Positions 35,500 through 48,170 of a DNA stretch of 64,000 bases are shown in pieces. A program made the position numbers and the translations under genes. A model generated the notes under the pieces. The model was not told the DNA's origin and did no database searches. It was given only the letters and a program-made list of their open reading frames with translations. The first letter of the stretch is position 1. Each line of letters opens with the position of its first letter. This DNA comes from Delphinus delphis (Eukaryota; Chordata; Mammalia; Artiodactyla; Delphinidae), in NCBI RefSeq assembly GCF_949987515.2, contig NC_082684.1:52542006-52606005 (forward strand), in the 5' to 3' direction.

Positions 35500-38000
35500 A
35501 AAACAATCCTTATTAATGAAATTCAGTGAGAAACCTAAATTTTATCTATGCTATTAAAGGTGTTCCAAGTATGTTAAAAAGAATCTCATGTTTCCTCTGC
35601 TACAAATATATGTATTGATATTGGTCCTTTTGCAAGAATTACACTACAGCCCTGGCAGCCATTTCAACCAAATATGTTGTTGGAAATCTAGAGTAAGTTT
35701 TTCTTTCTGAGGAAGTGTGTATAAGTTTTCAAAGCATCCAAAACCCTTCATAATCAAATTGAATGAAGTGTACTTTGGCCCCAACATTGGTTTTCAGCTC
35801 AATTAAATTTTTCTGAAAATTTTGGCTAACCTGTTCTTCATCCGTTTCAAATGGATTAATTACCCAGTCCAGTTTTGTAAATTAAACCAAAATTTTAAAA
35901 AATCTAATCATCCTCTCTTTCTAGTAGCCATTCAAATGAAAGCAATCCATTTGCATTTATCTAACTTCTGCAAAGATGAAAGCTATAAAAATGTTTGATG
36001 CAAAAACTAATTTAAAATAATACATGTTCATTGACAAATCCTACAATAATTCCATTCACTATGAGATTGATCTTCGTTTCTAGCATCTTATAATGGATCC
36101 CATTTAACTTTGCAAACATAAATATATCTGCAAGATATATTATTTTTTGATATTTGAATTGTGATGCTTAATTTTTCATTTAATGAATTCTTTGGTTATT
36201 TTAAATAATAAAAACATGTTTAACTTTACATTGAAGTCACCTTACTTCCAATTTCAAAATTCTTATTACCATTGCATAGTTTACTCTTAATTCTATTTGT
36301 AACATCAAATACAACATTCATTGATTTTGAAGTATTTTTTAATATCCCTGATGTCAGTAAATAATATAATGAATTACTAAACTACCTAGAGTTATTAATA
36401 TCAGCTCTACATCTACTTTGTAGACCGCTCATAGCTGCTATTGAAGCAGTGGTATTTGGAAAGCAAATATGTTTTCACATGAGATTTTTAAGAGCTTTGT
36501 GAATTGACAATCTCTTTGTATCCATCCTCACTAATTTTGAAAGTAACATTTCTTTCACAATTTTTTCATCTTTAAGAACCTGACATATATATGAGCAGTA
36601 ATGATTCATTTTCACATAGGATACTTCATTCCATGTATGAAAATTTGCTTGACTGCTGTTCATTATACAGTGGATCTTCAACATTTTTCACAATCTCATC
36701 AAGGCTTCTTGATACAAACTCATTGCTCAGTAAAACACAAGATTTCTTTTTTCATTTGAACTTCTTTCTATAAATAAAAATAACAGTCTCTTAAAGAGCT
36801 GGAAAGATTAATTTACTTTAATATTTTTTGTTTCATATGTCTTGTAATACATTGTGTTATTCTATAAGAAATAATGAAAACTTTAGTCCTCTGAGTAGGA
36901 TATATTTAAAGCAGTCTGGTGACAGTAATACAGTTTTCAAACTTTTTCTATAAATTTCAGAAATACGCTATATCCTTGCTAATTTAATCAGTGTGTTTCT
37001 CTGCAAAATTTGCATTAAATTTCACTGGTTTTTATTGTTTCATTTAAAAATGGGTTCACAGACTAGGAATATGAGAAAGTGCTCAATTATTGGACAAACT
37101 ACAAAATCCAATATTACATAATCAGCTGAATACCATTGATATGTTTTCTTTATATTTGACATTTTTAAGTAAGAATTTTGTATGTATATTTACATAAATA
37201 ACCTCTGAAAATGTAAAAATTATAAATACAAACTGAAAATTTATGTTACATTCGTGACTCAAATATCACAAGAAACATTGTCATGGTAAAGTAATTTTCC
37301 AAAATGCAAAATGACTTTTGGCAAAATTCAAACAAAAAGATGGACAATGTCCCTTTGATATATAGATGAAATCCAGGAAAATTTGGTGTATATTAGAACC
37401 ATGAAAAATATCTTGTATATGCCTATAGTGAGTTAGTTTCTAGGCTCAGCTAATTTTAAACAGCAATGAGAGACAATCAAAATTTGTCTCCAGAGAATTT
37501 TTTAAAATATGCAGTACTTCTCCATGCTTTATAGAGTGTCTAGAATTCTTGGTCTCTATCTACTAATGCAGCAGCACCTTTAATAATTTAGTGATCAAAG
37601 AAATGCCTCCAATAAATCTCCAAAAATTACCCGAGTGGGTGTACTTCTGTCCCCAAAGAGAGCACTGAATAAGATATAGAACAGTGAATTCTGCTATCCA
37701 TGTGAAAACTATTGCCACACTTGCCTCTCATCTGCTATTGTGTCCTTTTATATTCAGTGAGTAATTTTTGCTATATCTCAGCCTCTTTCATAAAAGCAGG
37801 TATTATTAAAAATTTAGTCTTTGAAGAGACTTCGGGGTTTGTCACAGAAAGATGATATTGGGAAACTTTTTACAAGTTTATGAGAATGAATCACGTTTTA
37901 GCAAACTTATGAGAATGAATTATTTTTCTTTCACTTCTTATATGTAATGCTCTCTGTAATGCTAGTTTCATATTTTTATACTATAACACATAATATATGG
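35500..38000 (-). pseudogene. Fossil hAT transposase (Charlie/ZBED5-like)
   Basis: A decayed transposase gene on the minus strand, read from high to low coordinates. Near 36560 there is KDEKIVKEMLLSKL, the place of the 'KEEMLFCK' block of Charlie-type hAT transposases. Near 36070-36160 there is KIIYLADIFMFAKLN, like the 'KLAYLADIF..LN' block. From 35878 down to about 35737 an unbroken run of about 47 codons contains LDWVINPFETDE, LIELKTNVGAK and YEGFW. After one stop, in the same frame, SSERKTYSRFPTTYLVE (FPTTYLVE at 35663-35686) matches the C-terminal 'FATTYLCE' insertion/dimerisation motif of hAT enzymes. The N-terminal half, above about 36800, is too decayed to place, so the upper edge is a guess. 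It carries many stops and frameshifts and is not functional. hAT transposases cut and paste DNA with a DDE/RNase H-like core; domesticated relatives include ZBED5 and FAM200. Confidence 0.72.
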
Positions 38001-38179
38001 GTTCATCTTTACATATCTATTATACAAAGAAAATAATTTTTAGCAAATGTTACAGTGACCACTCTATATTTTATCATTAATAAACTCCACATAGCCTTCC
38101 TCCATGACACAAATATAAAAAAGGAATCATTGACTTGCTTCTGCAGCTAGCATTTGTGTCTTTGCCTCGGATGGAGAAG

Positions 38180-38345
38180 GGAAGCTAACATTTAATGTGT
38201 GCTTAACATTGGCAAAATACTAAAGTAATTGTTTAATCCTAACAACAATCCCAGAAAGCTACTTTAAAATGAAGAAACAAATCTCAGGAGACTGAATGAC
38301 TTTCTCCAAAGCATAGTGAAAGTCAAGTTTAGTTAAGTCTTTCTA
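38180..38345 (-). repeat. MIR SINE fragment
   Basis: 'cctaacaacaatcccagaaa', 'aatgaagaaacaaatctcag' and 'tgactttctccaaagcatag' show MIR in reverse, diverged. Confidence 0.6.
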
Positions 38346-40261
38346 CTCTACCACCTTGTCCTCCATCTTAGCCTGTATGCTCAGGGAGTGCTCCAAACTT
38401 ATCCTTTTAAAATGACACCTTATTACTTGTAATAAATATCATAATTTTTTTCCCCAAACTATCAGAATGATTTTGGAAGTTGTGTTTCAGTGCATCAATT
38501 ATTATTTTAATGTTCTGCCCCCTTTACTTATTGTCACTCTACTCAACTTGTCCCCTGTTGAAGCATCCTGCTAGTCTTAATTATGTGCCCTTCAATGTAA
38601 TGAGCATGGTGGTTATGGAAAAAGTGATATATACATACTTCCCCTAAAATATGTTTGGTATAGTCTATAGATTAACAACATGGATTTTGAAAACCAATAA
38701 GCCAAGTTTACTGTGTTTTGCATTTACATGAAAATACTTATATTCCTTAAGCAGGTAAGGTTAAAATTTATATACTATGATGGAAAAATTTTAAGGATCT
38801 TGAGGGTTTCATAATTAGAACCATGGGAAACTCCCAGTTCTGAACGCTCATCAGAGGTATTGGTGTGAACTAAATCCATTTAGTTCTTTTTTGACTAGTG
38901 TTTTTCAGTATTTTATTCCCCTAAGATTCTGTCTGTAGTCACATTTTCTTTTGAATACCCACAAATTATCTATTCCACTCACATTAGTTCCATTGAAAAG
39001 CAGTATTTATAATGTGATAACTTTGAAAGCTATTTATCATCTCACTCAGGCTTTTATCCCTCTCTTACTTGTATCGACATTTCTTCTCACCTTTAAAGAG
39101 ATAGTTTCAGCCCAACCAGGATATTCATTAGTCTTTGATGTAAACTTGCTTAGTCCACTTGCTCCTGTGATGATTTATACACTTTCTTCTGCAGTTTTAC
39201 TTTGATAATTGGTCCAGTCAGTCTTTCTTCCCACAGCTTCTTTTCCAATTATGTTCCCTTAAATTCCCCACCACAGTGTAATTTTCCAATGTTAGAGGAT
39301 AATCAACAAGTCCTTCCCCTGATTCTGCTGTAGATTCTCCAGTAGTTAAAATATGCTGCGTTATATTCCTAGGCAGAATTCTTACCCTTAAATTAAAAAA
39401 TAGACTTAGAGCCATCTGTGGGGGCAAAAAAAGAAAGTAAAAACTTCCTGGCCTGGGTATGGGTACATATCTGGTGTTTATAAGAGTTGAAGACTGCCTT
39501 CAAGACCCCTTATTCTCATCATCATCATGCACTCTGTTTTCTCATTTTCCTCAACACTTCAACAATCTCGCAAACCTACCATAGAAATAAAAGTTCCTAA
39601 CATTAATGTGGGAAAGCTGCATAAAATTGTCGCTTTTCCTCATTTTTATATTGAAAAGCTTTAAGTCTCTGTTTGTGGATGTGAACATCATGAGGCCAGA
39701 TAATTGCTTTTTGTTGATATAAAGTTCTTTCACTCAATGAACACTCCATAAATGTTTGATTTTTATTAAGAAATTAGTTTGTATAACAAATACTAGTAAA
39801 ACTTGAAAATAGCTGCTATTTTCTACCTTAAAAATACATACATATAAATTGGATGCTGCATGTATGTTTTAGTTTATGTGATGCTGATTGGGATGAAAGA
39901 AGGTGATAGGTAGAAATTGAAGGGAAAAAGGCAATGTCTATGATTTTTAGACATAAGAGGAGAAACTAACTGGAAACAGAAATGACACTGCCTGTTTTGA
40001 CCATAATACAAAGCAAGTAGCTTGATTAAAAGGGAGAGAGTAAGAAGAAAATCAGATTACTGAACTTATAAATGAAGTATAATATCAAATTCTTTAATAG
40101 GAACAAAAAGTCTCATGCATTTAAGATATATAGCAAAAGCAGGTATAAAATTCTGAAAATCAAACTCACATTTATTAAAATCTAATATAAGGAAGTTAAA
40201 AGCAAGAATCCAGAAAATAACAAGTTATACACATAGTACAAGAGTAAAATAATCCTTAAAA
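38346..40261. other. Unassigned sequence
   Basis: About 1.9 kb of AT-rich sequence. Short frames (84 aa at 38951, 69 aa at 39218) show no recognised family. Confidence 0.4.
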
Positions 40262-40485
40262 AAAGAAATACCTTAGGGCTTCCCTGGTGGCGCAGTGGTT
40301 GAGAGTCCACCTGCCGATGCAGGGGACACGGGTTCGTGCCCCGGTCTGGGAAGATCCCACATGCCGCGGAGCGGCTGGACCCGTGAGCCATGGCTGCTGA
40401 GCCTGCGCGTCCGGAGCCACAGCAGTGAGAGGCCCGCGTTCCGCAAAAAAAAAAAAAAAAAAAAAAAAAAAAGACCCTTAAGTGT
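40262..40485 (+). mobile_element. CHR SINE with internal deletion
   Basis: A CHR-2-like SINE at about 40278-40471 with an A-tail of about 28. Compared with the other copies it goes directly from 'gcgcgtccggagcc' to 'acagcagtgagaggcc', lacking the roughly 24 bases that read tgtgctccgcaacgggagag plus flank elsewhere. The flanks 'aaataccttag' and 'agacccttaag' are at most an imperfect target duplication. Confidence 0.88.
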
Positions 40486-41550
40486 AACTCACTTTATATT
40501 TGCAAACATGTATATTGAAATACTTTTGTATAATTAGAAATAATGACTGAAAGCAATTTTAAAACATTTTACAGATGGCTGTTCATAAAAGGGGGACCAT
40601 AGAAAAACAAACATTCCAGTACAGATCCTCCACAAATACACTTTTACTAAATCACTTCCAATCCTTGCATCCAGGGCCACTGCAGTTTTCGTTGATTTCT
40701 ATGGAATAGAGAAGCCACATGTCTGCCTGTTAAGGTACACCTTATTACAGTGACTACTGGAAAGTAACGTGCTTGAACAAACAAACATACACAATATGTT
40801 CAAAATGTTAAATCTCACTACAAAAATAAAACAGAAAAAGATTCAATATCACTAATTCAATAATAAAGATCTAAATGTTCAATATCACAAATAAATACAT
40901 GCACATTAGAACAATGGGATAGCATTTCACCTTATAAAATCAACATTTAAGATATGAATTAGTTAAATTATTTAAATGATTTATTTATTTTATATGACTC
41001 TAAATAATATATGTTTTCAAATATGTCATTAAAATAAAAATTTAACTGTCCATAATATCAGAGTTTTTAAAAAAAATTGTGTGAGCCTACAAAATTGATG
41101 CAAGTGAAAATAATAACCCAATGACCAAGGAGCCCATGTGTTCTGGATGATCTCTGAGCGGCTGTGGAGCAGAGCCCTCTGATGATCTATTTTGAACATA
41201 TATCCACAGAGAAAATTCAATGTTGTGTTGAGACACTGAAATTCTGAGGAATTACCTATCATGATTCAGACTCCATGAGAGTTTCAGTGCATATGTGGAC
41301 ATGTACCTCTCCAATCAGAAGATCCTGGCCTCTCCTCTCAAAATATATCACTTTCATAAAAGAGCAGGGCTTACTGAGATCACTGATATCTCCAAAGAAT
41401 AGGGATTAGAGTTAGACATAAATTTAGGGTTTAGATTAAGTTTTAGTATTTATTACTTAATAGATTATCAGGGAGCAACAGCCTAAGAGGTGCATACTTT
41501 CTCCCAGCCTGAAGATGACTTATAATATTGAAGAAAAATACAGATGAGTG
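40486..41550. other. Mostly unassigned, weak L1 match
   Basis: 40790-40980 has old-L1-like text ('aatgggatagcatttcacct'). The rest is unassigned. Confidence 0.35.
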
Positions 41551-41554
41551 GATA

Positions 41555-41785
41555 GAAAAATAAATTTTAGAGTCAAGGAAATCCTAATTCAAATATATGT
41601 CTCACCAGTTATTGGCAGTGTGAACATGAACCAGTTATTAAATGTCTTCAACCCCACTTTGTTTGTCTGGAAAATTTATTCCCAGAGTTGTTATTTGGAT
41701 TAAATGAAATACAGAACAAAAGCACATGGGACAATATCTGGTGCATAATAAGAACTAGCGTTATCATACACTTACTAAGTGCTCA
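41555..41785 (+). repeat. MIR SINE
   Basis: 'ttagagtcaaggaaatccta', 'cagtgtgaacatgaaccagt', 'tggattaaatgaaatacaga' and 'atctggtgcataataagaac' follow the MIR consensus order. Confidence 0.75.
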
Positions 41786-43997
41786 ATAAATAAAAGTTAG
41801 CATTAACATTACCTTTATATGGTGTAAAGGATCACTTTTTTTCTCCTGCTTTTGTCTATTTTCTTCTCCTCAAAATTCTGAAAGAATATTAATTTTTTCA
41901 TGTAATTCTAACATATACTTCTGACCCGATTGTATTTGTGATTAAATATTTAATTTAATCAAAGCTTTACAAAAATTAACCACTATTTAAGTTTTGACCT
42001 TAATACAGTGCCTGGCCCATAGCACGATTCAAAAAGTGCAGCTTTATAATTATTGTAACAAATCACTCAATATTTTACTCATATGCAATTTTAACACATT
42101 GAATAAATGGACACAAATCCTCTCTGTCTTTCATCATTCAACATGATCTCAAAATCTCAATCAAGCTAAACACTTACTCTCTGGACTTTAGGTTATAAGG
42201 GTGGAACCAAGCAGGAGTGCTTTTTGAGAAATGAGAGGCAGCTGAAGGAATGCTCATTAGTGCACTTATGATCTCTAACCATTTTCATGTCTTCCCCAAC
42301 AAGCGTCTCTCCCAGTTTGCTACTGAGCTAATATAAATCCCACTCCTCTTCTGAGACCTGCTTTACAACAAACCGAATGTATCCAACTCACCGTTGTCTT
42401 CCTCCTACACTATTCTCATTTATCACTGAATTTTCAGTGTTCCATGTCATGCACTCTCTATGTAACAATCTAGTGCTCTTTTTTTCTACAAAGCTATTTA
42501 AATTCTCATATTATTCTAAATGGTTTTATTTTGCTTCCACAAAACTCTTCTCATATTTCAAATGGGCTCCTTGAGAGGAAGAATCGCAAAAGTCGTATTT
42601 TTTTTTCTTACTATAAAAGTATGATTTTTAGATGGCAGCGTGGTATCTCTTGAAAATCTGCTCTATATTGGAAGAGTTTAATGTCAAATGAGTTTGTCAA
42701 CAGAATCTGGCAACACCCTGGGCTATGTTGGGTGTTTGTAGTGAGATATAGTTCTGAAACATTCTGGGAAAGCAATCACTTCTGCATTGTCTAGCCTGAG
42801 GAATCTGGACTCCACTCGCTCCTGTAGCTCACGGATCTCACCTGCTGGCTGTCATTTTAGGAAGGGCCTTGATTGCAAGTGGCCTTAGCTGCAGGGTAGT
42901 TCTGGAGATATATATTTTTCTGTTTTAATCTATTTTGTCTATCTTCCAGTTTTTCTGCTTTTGACTCCTGGGAACAAGAAATATATATATATATTTACAT
43001 TATATTTTGTTAAGAATTTAAAATATCACGTGTTTATATGATCCCCGAGAAAGGTTTTACTTTTTTTCTAAACTCATAAAAACCAATGTTCTGTTTTGAT
43101 TGACCCTCTTCAACCTGAGTTATTTCGCTTCTTTTTAAGTACATTAGAAATTACAAAGCTTTCCGAATCTCTCTTAAGAGAGATCTTAAGAGATCTCTCT
43201 TAGTAGGAAATACACTCAACAACTGCAACTAGGTCAGATAGAAACTCCCTGGAGGAAGTAGGAAATATATCTATCATTTTCACATGCTTATTACTAGGAA
43301 CCCATCTGAAATCTTATTAGTGCCGAGTTTGGGGATTTTTTATTTCCCTTTCCCTTCAGCTAATGACTTATTTACATATTGACTTGTTCCATGAGATTTT
43401 TTGGGAAAAATAAAACAATAAATGAGCACTTGACTGGAGAATAAAACTGTATTCAAAAATATGTTCTTCTTATGAAAATCCTTCTTGTGTTGAATTAATA
43501 ACTTTGAAATTATCACTGTGTCATGAAATAATCGCTAAATGACATATGGCCCCTTAATCAGCATTGTTCACTGCTGACAGGATCATAGAGTCATTGGACT
43601 TGCAAATGTAGGTTTTGACTTATCGTAGCTTAATGTAATGTATGAAAATTGGTGATGGGGTGTTTCAAACCAAGAAAATTCAACTCTGATTTTACATGCA
43701 TGGATAGTACTGGCCTGAGTGGCAAAAGGAAATCCATTACCCATTTTTCTGTTTTCTATTTTTGGGAAGTTTGTTTTGGATTTTTGAGTGAGATTTTGTA
43801 TGGAATAAAAGATACATGCTAAACTTTCTTTTAAAAATTCTGTATATTTGAAGATAATGCTACTAATGATGTAGCTAAGATTATTATAGTTCTGATCCTC
43901 AACTACATCCCTCATGTGATTTGCAGAAATGCATCTCTCTCCAGAAAATACCAGCTCCCAATATTACTCTGCCACAATGACTAAGGTTTTCATAAAT
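41786..43997. other. Unassigned sequence
   Basis: About 2.2 kb. A palindrome cluster sits at 43167-43203. A 110-codon minus-strand frame at 43583-43915 has no recognised domain. Confidence 0.4.
43167..43203. other. Overlapping palindromes
   Basis: 43167-43184 is a perfect 18-bp palindrome (atctctcttaagagagat), followed at once by shorter copies of the same words (cttaag, agatct). Confidence 0.85.
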
Positions 43998-44189
43998 AAA
44001 AACACTGGTTTTTTTGTTGTTGTTGTTTCTTTCTCAGGCTCCGGACGCACAGGCTCAGCGGCCATGCCTCACGGGCCCAGCCGCTCAGCGGCATGTGGGA
44101 TCTTCCCAGACCGGGGCACGAACCCATGTCCCTTGCATCGGCAGGCGGACTCCCAACCACTGCGCCACCAGGGAAGCCCAAAAACACTG
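43998..44189 (-). mobile_element. CHR SINE, tail-proximal deletion, 10-bp target duplication
   Basis: Minus-orientation SINE at 44008-44179. The left end is a T/(GTT) tail followed directly by 'caggctccggacgcacaggc', so the roughly 50 bases normally lying between tail and 'ggagcacaggc' are missing. Duplications aaaaacactg lie at 43998-44007 and 44180-44189. The ORFs here are SINE translations. Confidence 0.9.
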
Positions 44190-46229
44190 TTCTGAGTTAA
44201 GATATTATCTCCATAAAATCAAATTTTTACCTGGAGACAGTAAATATTAGAATAAATTAAAATAATATCTTTTTCTAATAATTTGGTGCCAAATATAGAG
44301 TGCTATAGTTTTGTTTATGGCAGCTATATTACCAATATCAATAGATTTTACAAATATACATTACTGATTTAAAAGATATTAAAGATTATATCAAAAAAAT
44401 AGCATCACATATATATTTATTACAGGTGAATAGAAACTGCCAAGCACAACACATATATATTTTGCTTGCATTACAGATACAACAAAGTTGCCTAAATTAA
44501 ATTGCAGTGAAGAAACATTTTTTTGAGATAGCCTGAAAAACTGAACATGTGCCTTCTTTCACCTGTTTATTTTACTTAAATTTTAGTTATAGCATCCTGA
44601 GAGAGTTACTTTCTATTTTACAGAAAAATAAACTAAGTCTCACAGAGGTAAAATGACTTTCAGAAGTTCAAACAAGTAGTCAATGAAAGAGCTAACATTA
44701 TAATTTTTTCTGTCTTCTATTATGGTGCATTTTCCATGAGTCTGTTGCAAATTGAAGAGAGTCAGATCAACCCATAATAAGAATATATGTTAGGTTCTCT
44801 GATAAACGAAGCCTACATTTCCATTATAATCTCTAAGAAAAGTATCATTGTATAATGAGACAAATTTTGGCTTGCTGGCTTCCTGATTCCTGGATTACTG
44901 TGTTGCAATGGATCTCAAAATCTCAATTCATTGCCATGGTTGAGAGTAATATCTGGACACATCTGCCGCTCCCTGGGTTTGTTTCAGGGCTACAGTTCGG
45001 CAATCTCAGGTTTAAGAGATTGACCTAAGATTACCTAAAACCTGTAATAAATCAAGAATGCCATTATGGTTAGCCTTGCTCCTAAGCTTAAAGAAAAGGA
45101 AGAAATAAGATAAGAAGCCTGTGACTTCTTACCCTTACATTATCATTCTACTTATTTTTAACTAATGATCTCTCAGACACCATAGTTCAAAATATTTATC
45201 TTATCTCCAGTAGCACTTGTGCACACAAATCACGGAGTCCTTACTGATCACATGCCACTAACCAAACCTTTCTTTTTATGTGTCTTTTATCTCCTGAGTT
45301 AGAGCAACTTGATACCAGAGTTATGCCTTTTGTCATTCATAGTACAGCAAGGAAGAGTCTTTACAAACTAAATTTTGAATTATTTCCTAATTTTTGATTA
45401 TTTGATTTATTGGGTTTGACTTAATCCATGTAAAGTTTTAAAATGTTACCAACTTTAGAAACATCGTTTTTTAATGTATGTCCAGATAAAAGTGTTTAAA
45501 TCATAGCACCTATTTTTTCCAATGATAATTCTTTCCATCTGAACTAAACACTGTACTCTAGCTGTTTCTCACAGGGGCATGGGCTAACAAGTCTGAAAAG
45601 ACTGCATATGTATAGTACTATTAAACAAATAAGTAAATAATGGTGAATGCTGTGAGTTAAGCTTATCACTATTAGAGAGTGAGTCACATGTAAGCAAGGA
45701 GAAGGGGAACTAGAATGAAACATGTGGTAATGGATTAGAGTCAGAGACAGCTTTATGGATCCATATTTAGCTTGATATAGATACAGATATACAGATAGAT
45801 AATTATACATATCTGTGCACATGCAAATTAGTATACATATAGAATTTCCTAGTTGTGTCATTTGAGAAGGCCTGAAAGCAACAATGACAGAAAATTGAGC
45901 TTACCTAGCTCCCAGATCTTTGTTTATAAAACCATCCTCCAGTAAATGGTATCAGGGCTCCTGAGAGAAATGGCTTAATCTAGGGGTGGGGCAGGGAACA
46001 TACAGAATGAACCTGGAGCATCTTGTAATGCTAGAAAGTAAGGAAATGATAAAAAAAAAAAAAAACCAGAAGGATTGGTGAATGCCAAATGGACACAGGA
46101 GCCTAACTGAAAGAGCTCCCAGTAGCCAAAGCTGGGAAAATTTGAACAATAAAATAACATAGTATTAAATTATAACACAAAGTATAAAATAAATATCCAT
46201 AAGTCCATATTAATATAAAAAACTGAATG
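44190..46229. other. Mostly unassigned sequence
   Basis: About 2 kb. A weak reverse MIR match at about 44610-44720 ('tacagaaaaataaactaagt', 'aggtaaaatgactttcagaa'). A 105-codon minus-strand frame at 45544-45861 includes a low-complexity YLSVYLYLY stretch and no domain. Confidence 0.4.
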
Positions 46230-46469
46230 AATAAATAAATGGTAGTGTATATATGTCCATGCCACTCTCTCACTTCGAGATCAGCTCAGTGCTTTGTGTC
46301 CACCTGGAGGGGTGGGATAGGGAGGGTGGGAGGGAGACGCAAGAGGGGGGGATATGGGGGTATATGTATACATATAGCTGATTCACTTTGTTATATAGCA
46401 GTAACTAACACAGCATTGTAAAGCAATTATACTCCAATAAAGATGTTAAATAAATAAATAAATAAATGG
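46230..46469 (+). mobile_element. Twin-primed short L1 3' copy
   Basis: 46241-46277 ('tagtgtatatatgtccatgc') is L1 3'UTR in inverted orientation; the same text occurs on the plus strand of the minus-oriented L1 at 48090-48120. From 46278 the orientation switches to plus ('agatcagctcagtgctttgt'), with the G-rich tract at 46320-46335 and the 3' end 'actccaataaagatgtt'. About 45 bases of 3'UTR between the two segments are absent. Duplications aataaataaatgg lie at 46230-46242 and 46457-46469, though they are of low complexity. Confidence 0.85.
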
Positions 46470-47399
46470 GAGAGAAGAGATAAATCTACTTTACCTAAGA
46501 ATTCCAAATAATTTATGTAGCTATTCCTCCTTCAAGGAGGTGGAGCTTAACTTTGCCATACCCCTTGAATGTGCATTGTACCAAACAGTGACTTGCTTTC
46601 AAAAAATAGAATACGGAAGAGTAAAGAAGTGCCTTTGTAGTGGAGAAACCTGTCAAACACTACTTTGGCCAGGCAATGAAGGTCAACATCATCAACAATG
46701 GCATGTTGCATGTGTCTTTGATACGATGTGAAGAAAATGATACTTCACAATCTGAAGCTCTTTTTACACAATCCATTTTCTTTACTGGTATTGGACGTAC
46801 AGCGGCAACATGAAGGCTTTTCTTACGTATTCCTGATGACTCCCTTTTATTATTCACAGGTGTTACATGAGTAAACATTTTGAGCTTCTATCTCCGTCTT
46901 GGATAAATTTTCTGGTGAAATCAAATGACACTATTAATTTAATAATTGATATGTTTGGGTTTAATTCTACTAAAATAGTATTTTCCATTTGCCTGTCTGC
47001 TCTCTCTTACTCTGTTCATCTTTTCTTGACATCTCTAGAGTGAACAGATATTTTTAGTATTCCATTTTATCTCCTCTGTTGACTTTTTAGTCATGTCTCT
47101 CTGTGTTATTTATTTTGTGGTTTGCCTTATGCATTTTTAATTTATCAAGTCTACCTTCAAAAATAATCTACTGCTTTATAAACAATGTGTACTTGTTTTA
47201 TAAACAATGTGTACAAAAGTGTACTTCAAATTACCAACCTCATGTTCTTTGTGTCCTTATCATATATTTAATTCTACATATGCTATAGATCTCACAATCT
47301 CTTGTTATTTAAATCAATAGTGTCTAAAAGATATTTAAAGAGATAAAGATATTGATATATATGAAAACATGGACATAGATGTAGATATTTAGAAATATA
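46470..47399. other. Unassigned sequence
   Basis: AT-rich. A 22-bp unit (ttataaacaatgtgtac core) is duplicated in tandem at about 47173-47213. Confidence 0.4.
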
Positions 47400-47848
47400 T
47401 TTACTTATATATTTGCTTTTTCTGGTATTCTTCATTCATTTCCTATAGCCTGAAGAACTTCTTTTAGTATTTCTTGTACTGCAGGTTTGCATCACATGAA
47501 TTCTTTAAGCTTTTGCTTATCTGAACATATATTTATTTCAACTTTATTTTAAATATAGAAATCTTTCTGCATGATATTTATTTTCCACCACTAAAAGCAT
47601 GCCTTTCCAACATTTGGGGTAGTAATTTCTGGTAAGAAATCAGCACTACTCTTCATATTGTTCCACTGTATGTAATGCCTTTTTTTTCTCTACAGCTCTT
47701 TTTACTATTTTCTTCTTTCCTTTGGTTTACCACAGTTTGACTATGATGCGCCTATATCTAGTTTCATCATACATATCATGCTTAACCTCTGAATTGATAT
47801 ATTAACAACTTTGCAAATATTTTTGCTATTATCCCCTTAAATAGTTTT
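47400..47848 (-). mobile_element. Old L1, host of the full-length L1 (left part)
   Basis: 'gaacttcttttagtatttct', 'tgtactgcaggtttgcatc' and 'cagtttgactatgatgcgcc' are a familiar old L1 region in minus orientation. It stops at the insertion point and resumes after 55047. Confidence 0.6.
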
Positions 47849-47859
47849 TCTGCTAGATT

Positions 47860-48170
47860 TTTTTTAACATCTTTATTGGACTATAATTGCTTTACAATGG
47901 TGTGTTAGTTTCTGCTTTATAACAAAGTGAATCAGTTATACGTATACATATGTTCCCATACTTCTTCCCTCTTGTGTCTGCCTCCCTCCCACCCTCCCTA
48001 GCCCACCCCTCTAGGTGGTCAAAAAGCGCTGAGCTGATCTCCTTGTGCTATGCGGCTGCTTCCCACTAGCTATCTATTTCACATTTGGTAGTGTATATAT
48101 GTCCATGCCACTCTCTTACTTTGTCACAGCTTACCCTTCCCCCTCCCCATATCCTCAAGTCCATTCTCTA
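47860..48170 (-). other. L1 3'UTR with G-rich tract and polyA signal
   Basis: On the minus strand the tract at 47998-47981 reads gggagggtgggagggagg, able to form a G-quadruplex, and 'ccaataaagatgtt' near 47870 carries AATAAA. The same 3'UTR is present in the young L1 tails at 246-658, 9220-9386, 46278-46443 and 59762-60005. Confidence 0.85.

Noticed and set aside
36475..36684. 69-codon minus-strand ORF as a stand-alone gene
   Set aside because: It is a frame piece of the fossil hAT transposase.
43583..43915. 110-codon minus-strand ORF as a gene fragment
   Set aside because: I looked for a known family in its Trp/His/Phe-rich end and found none that I could name.
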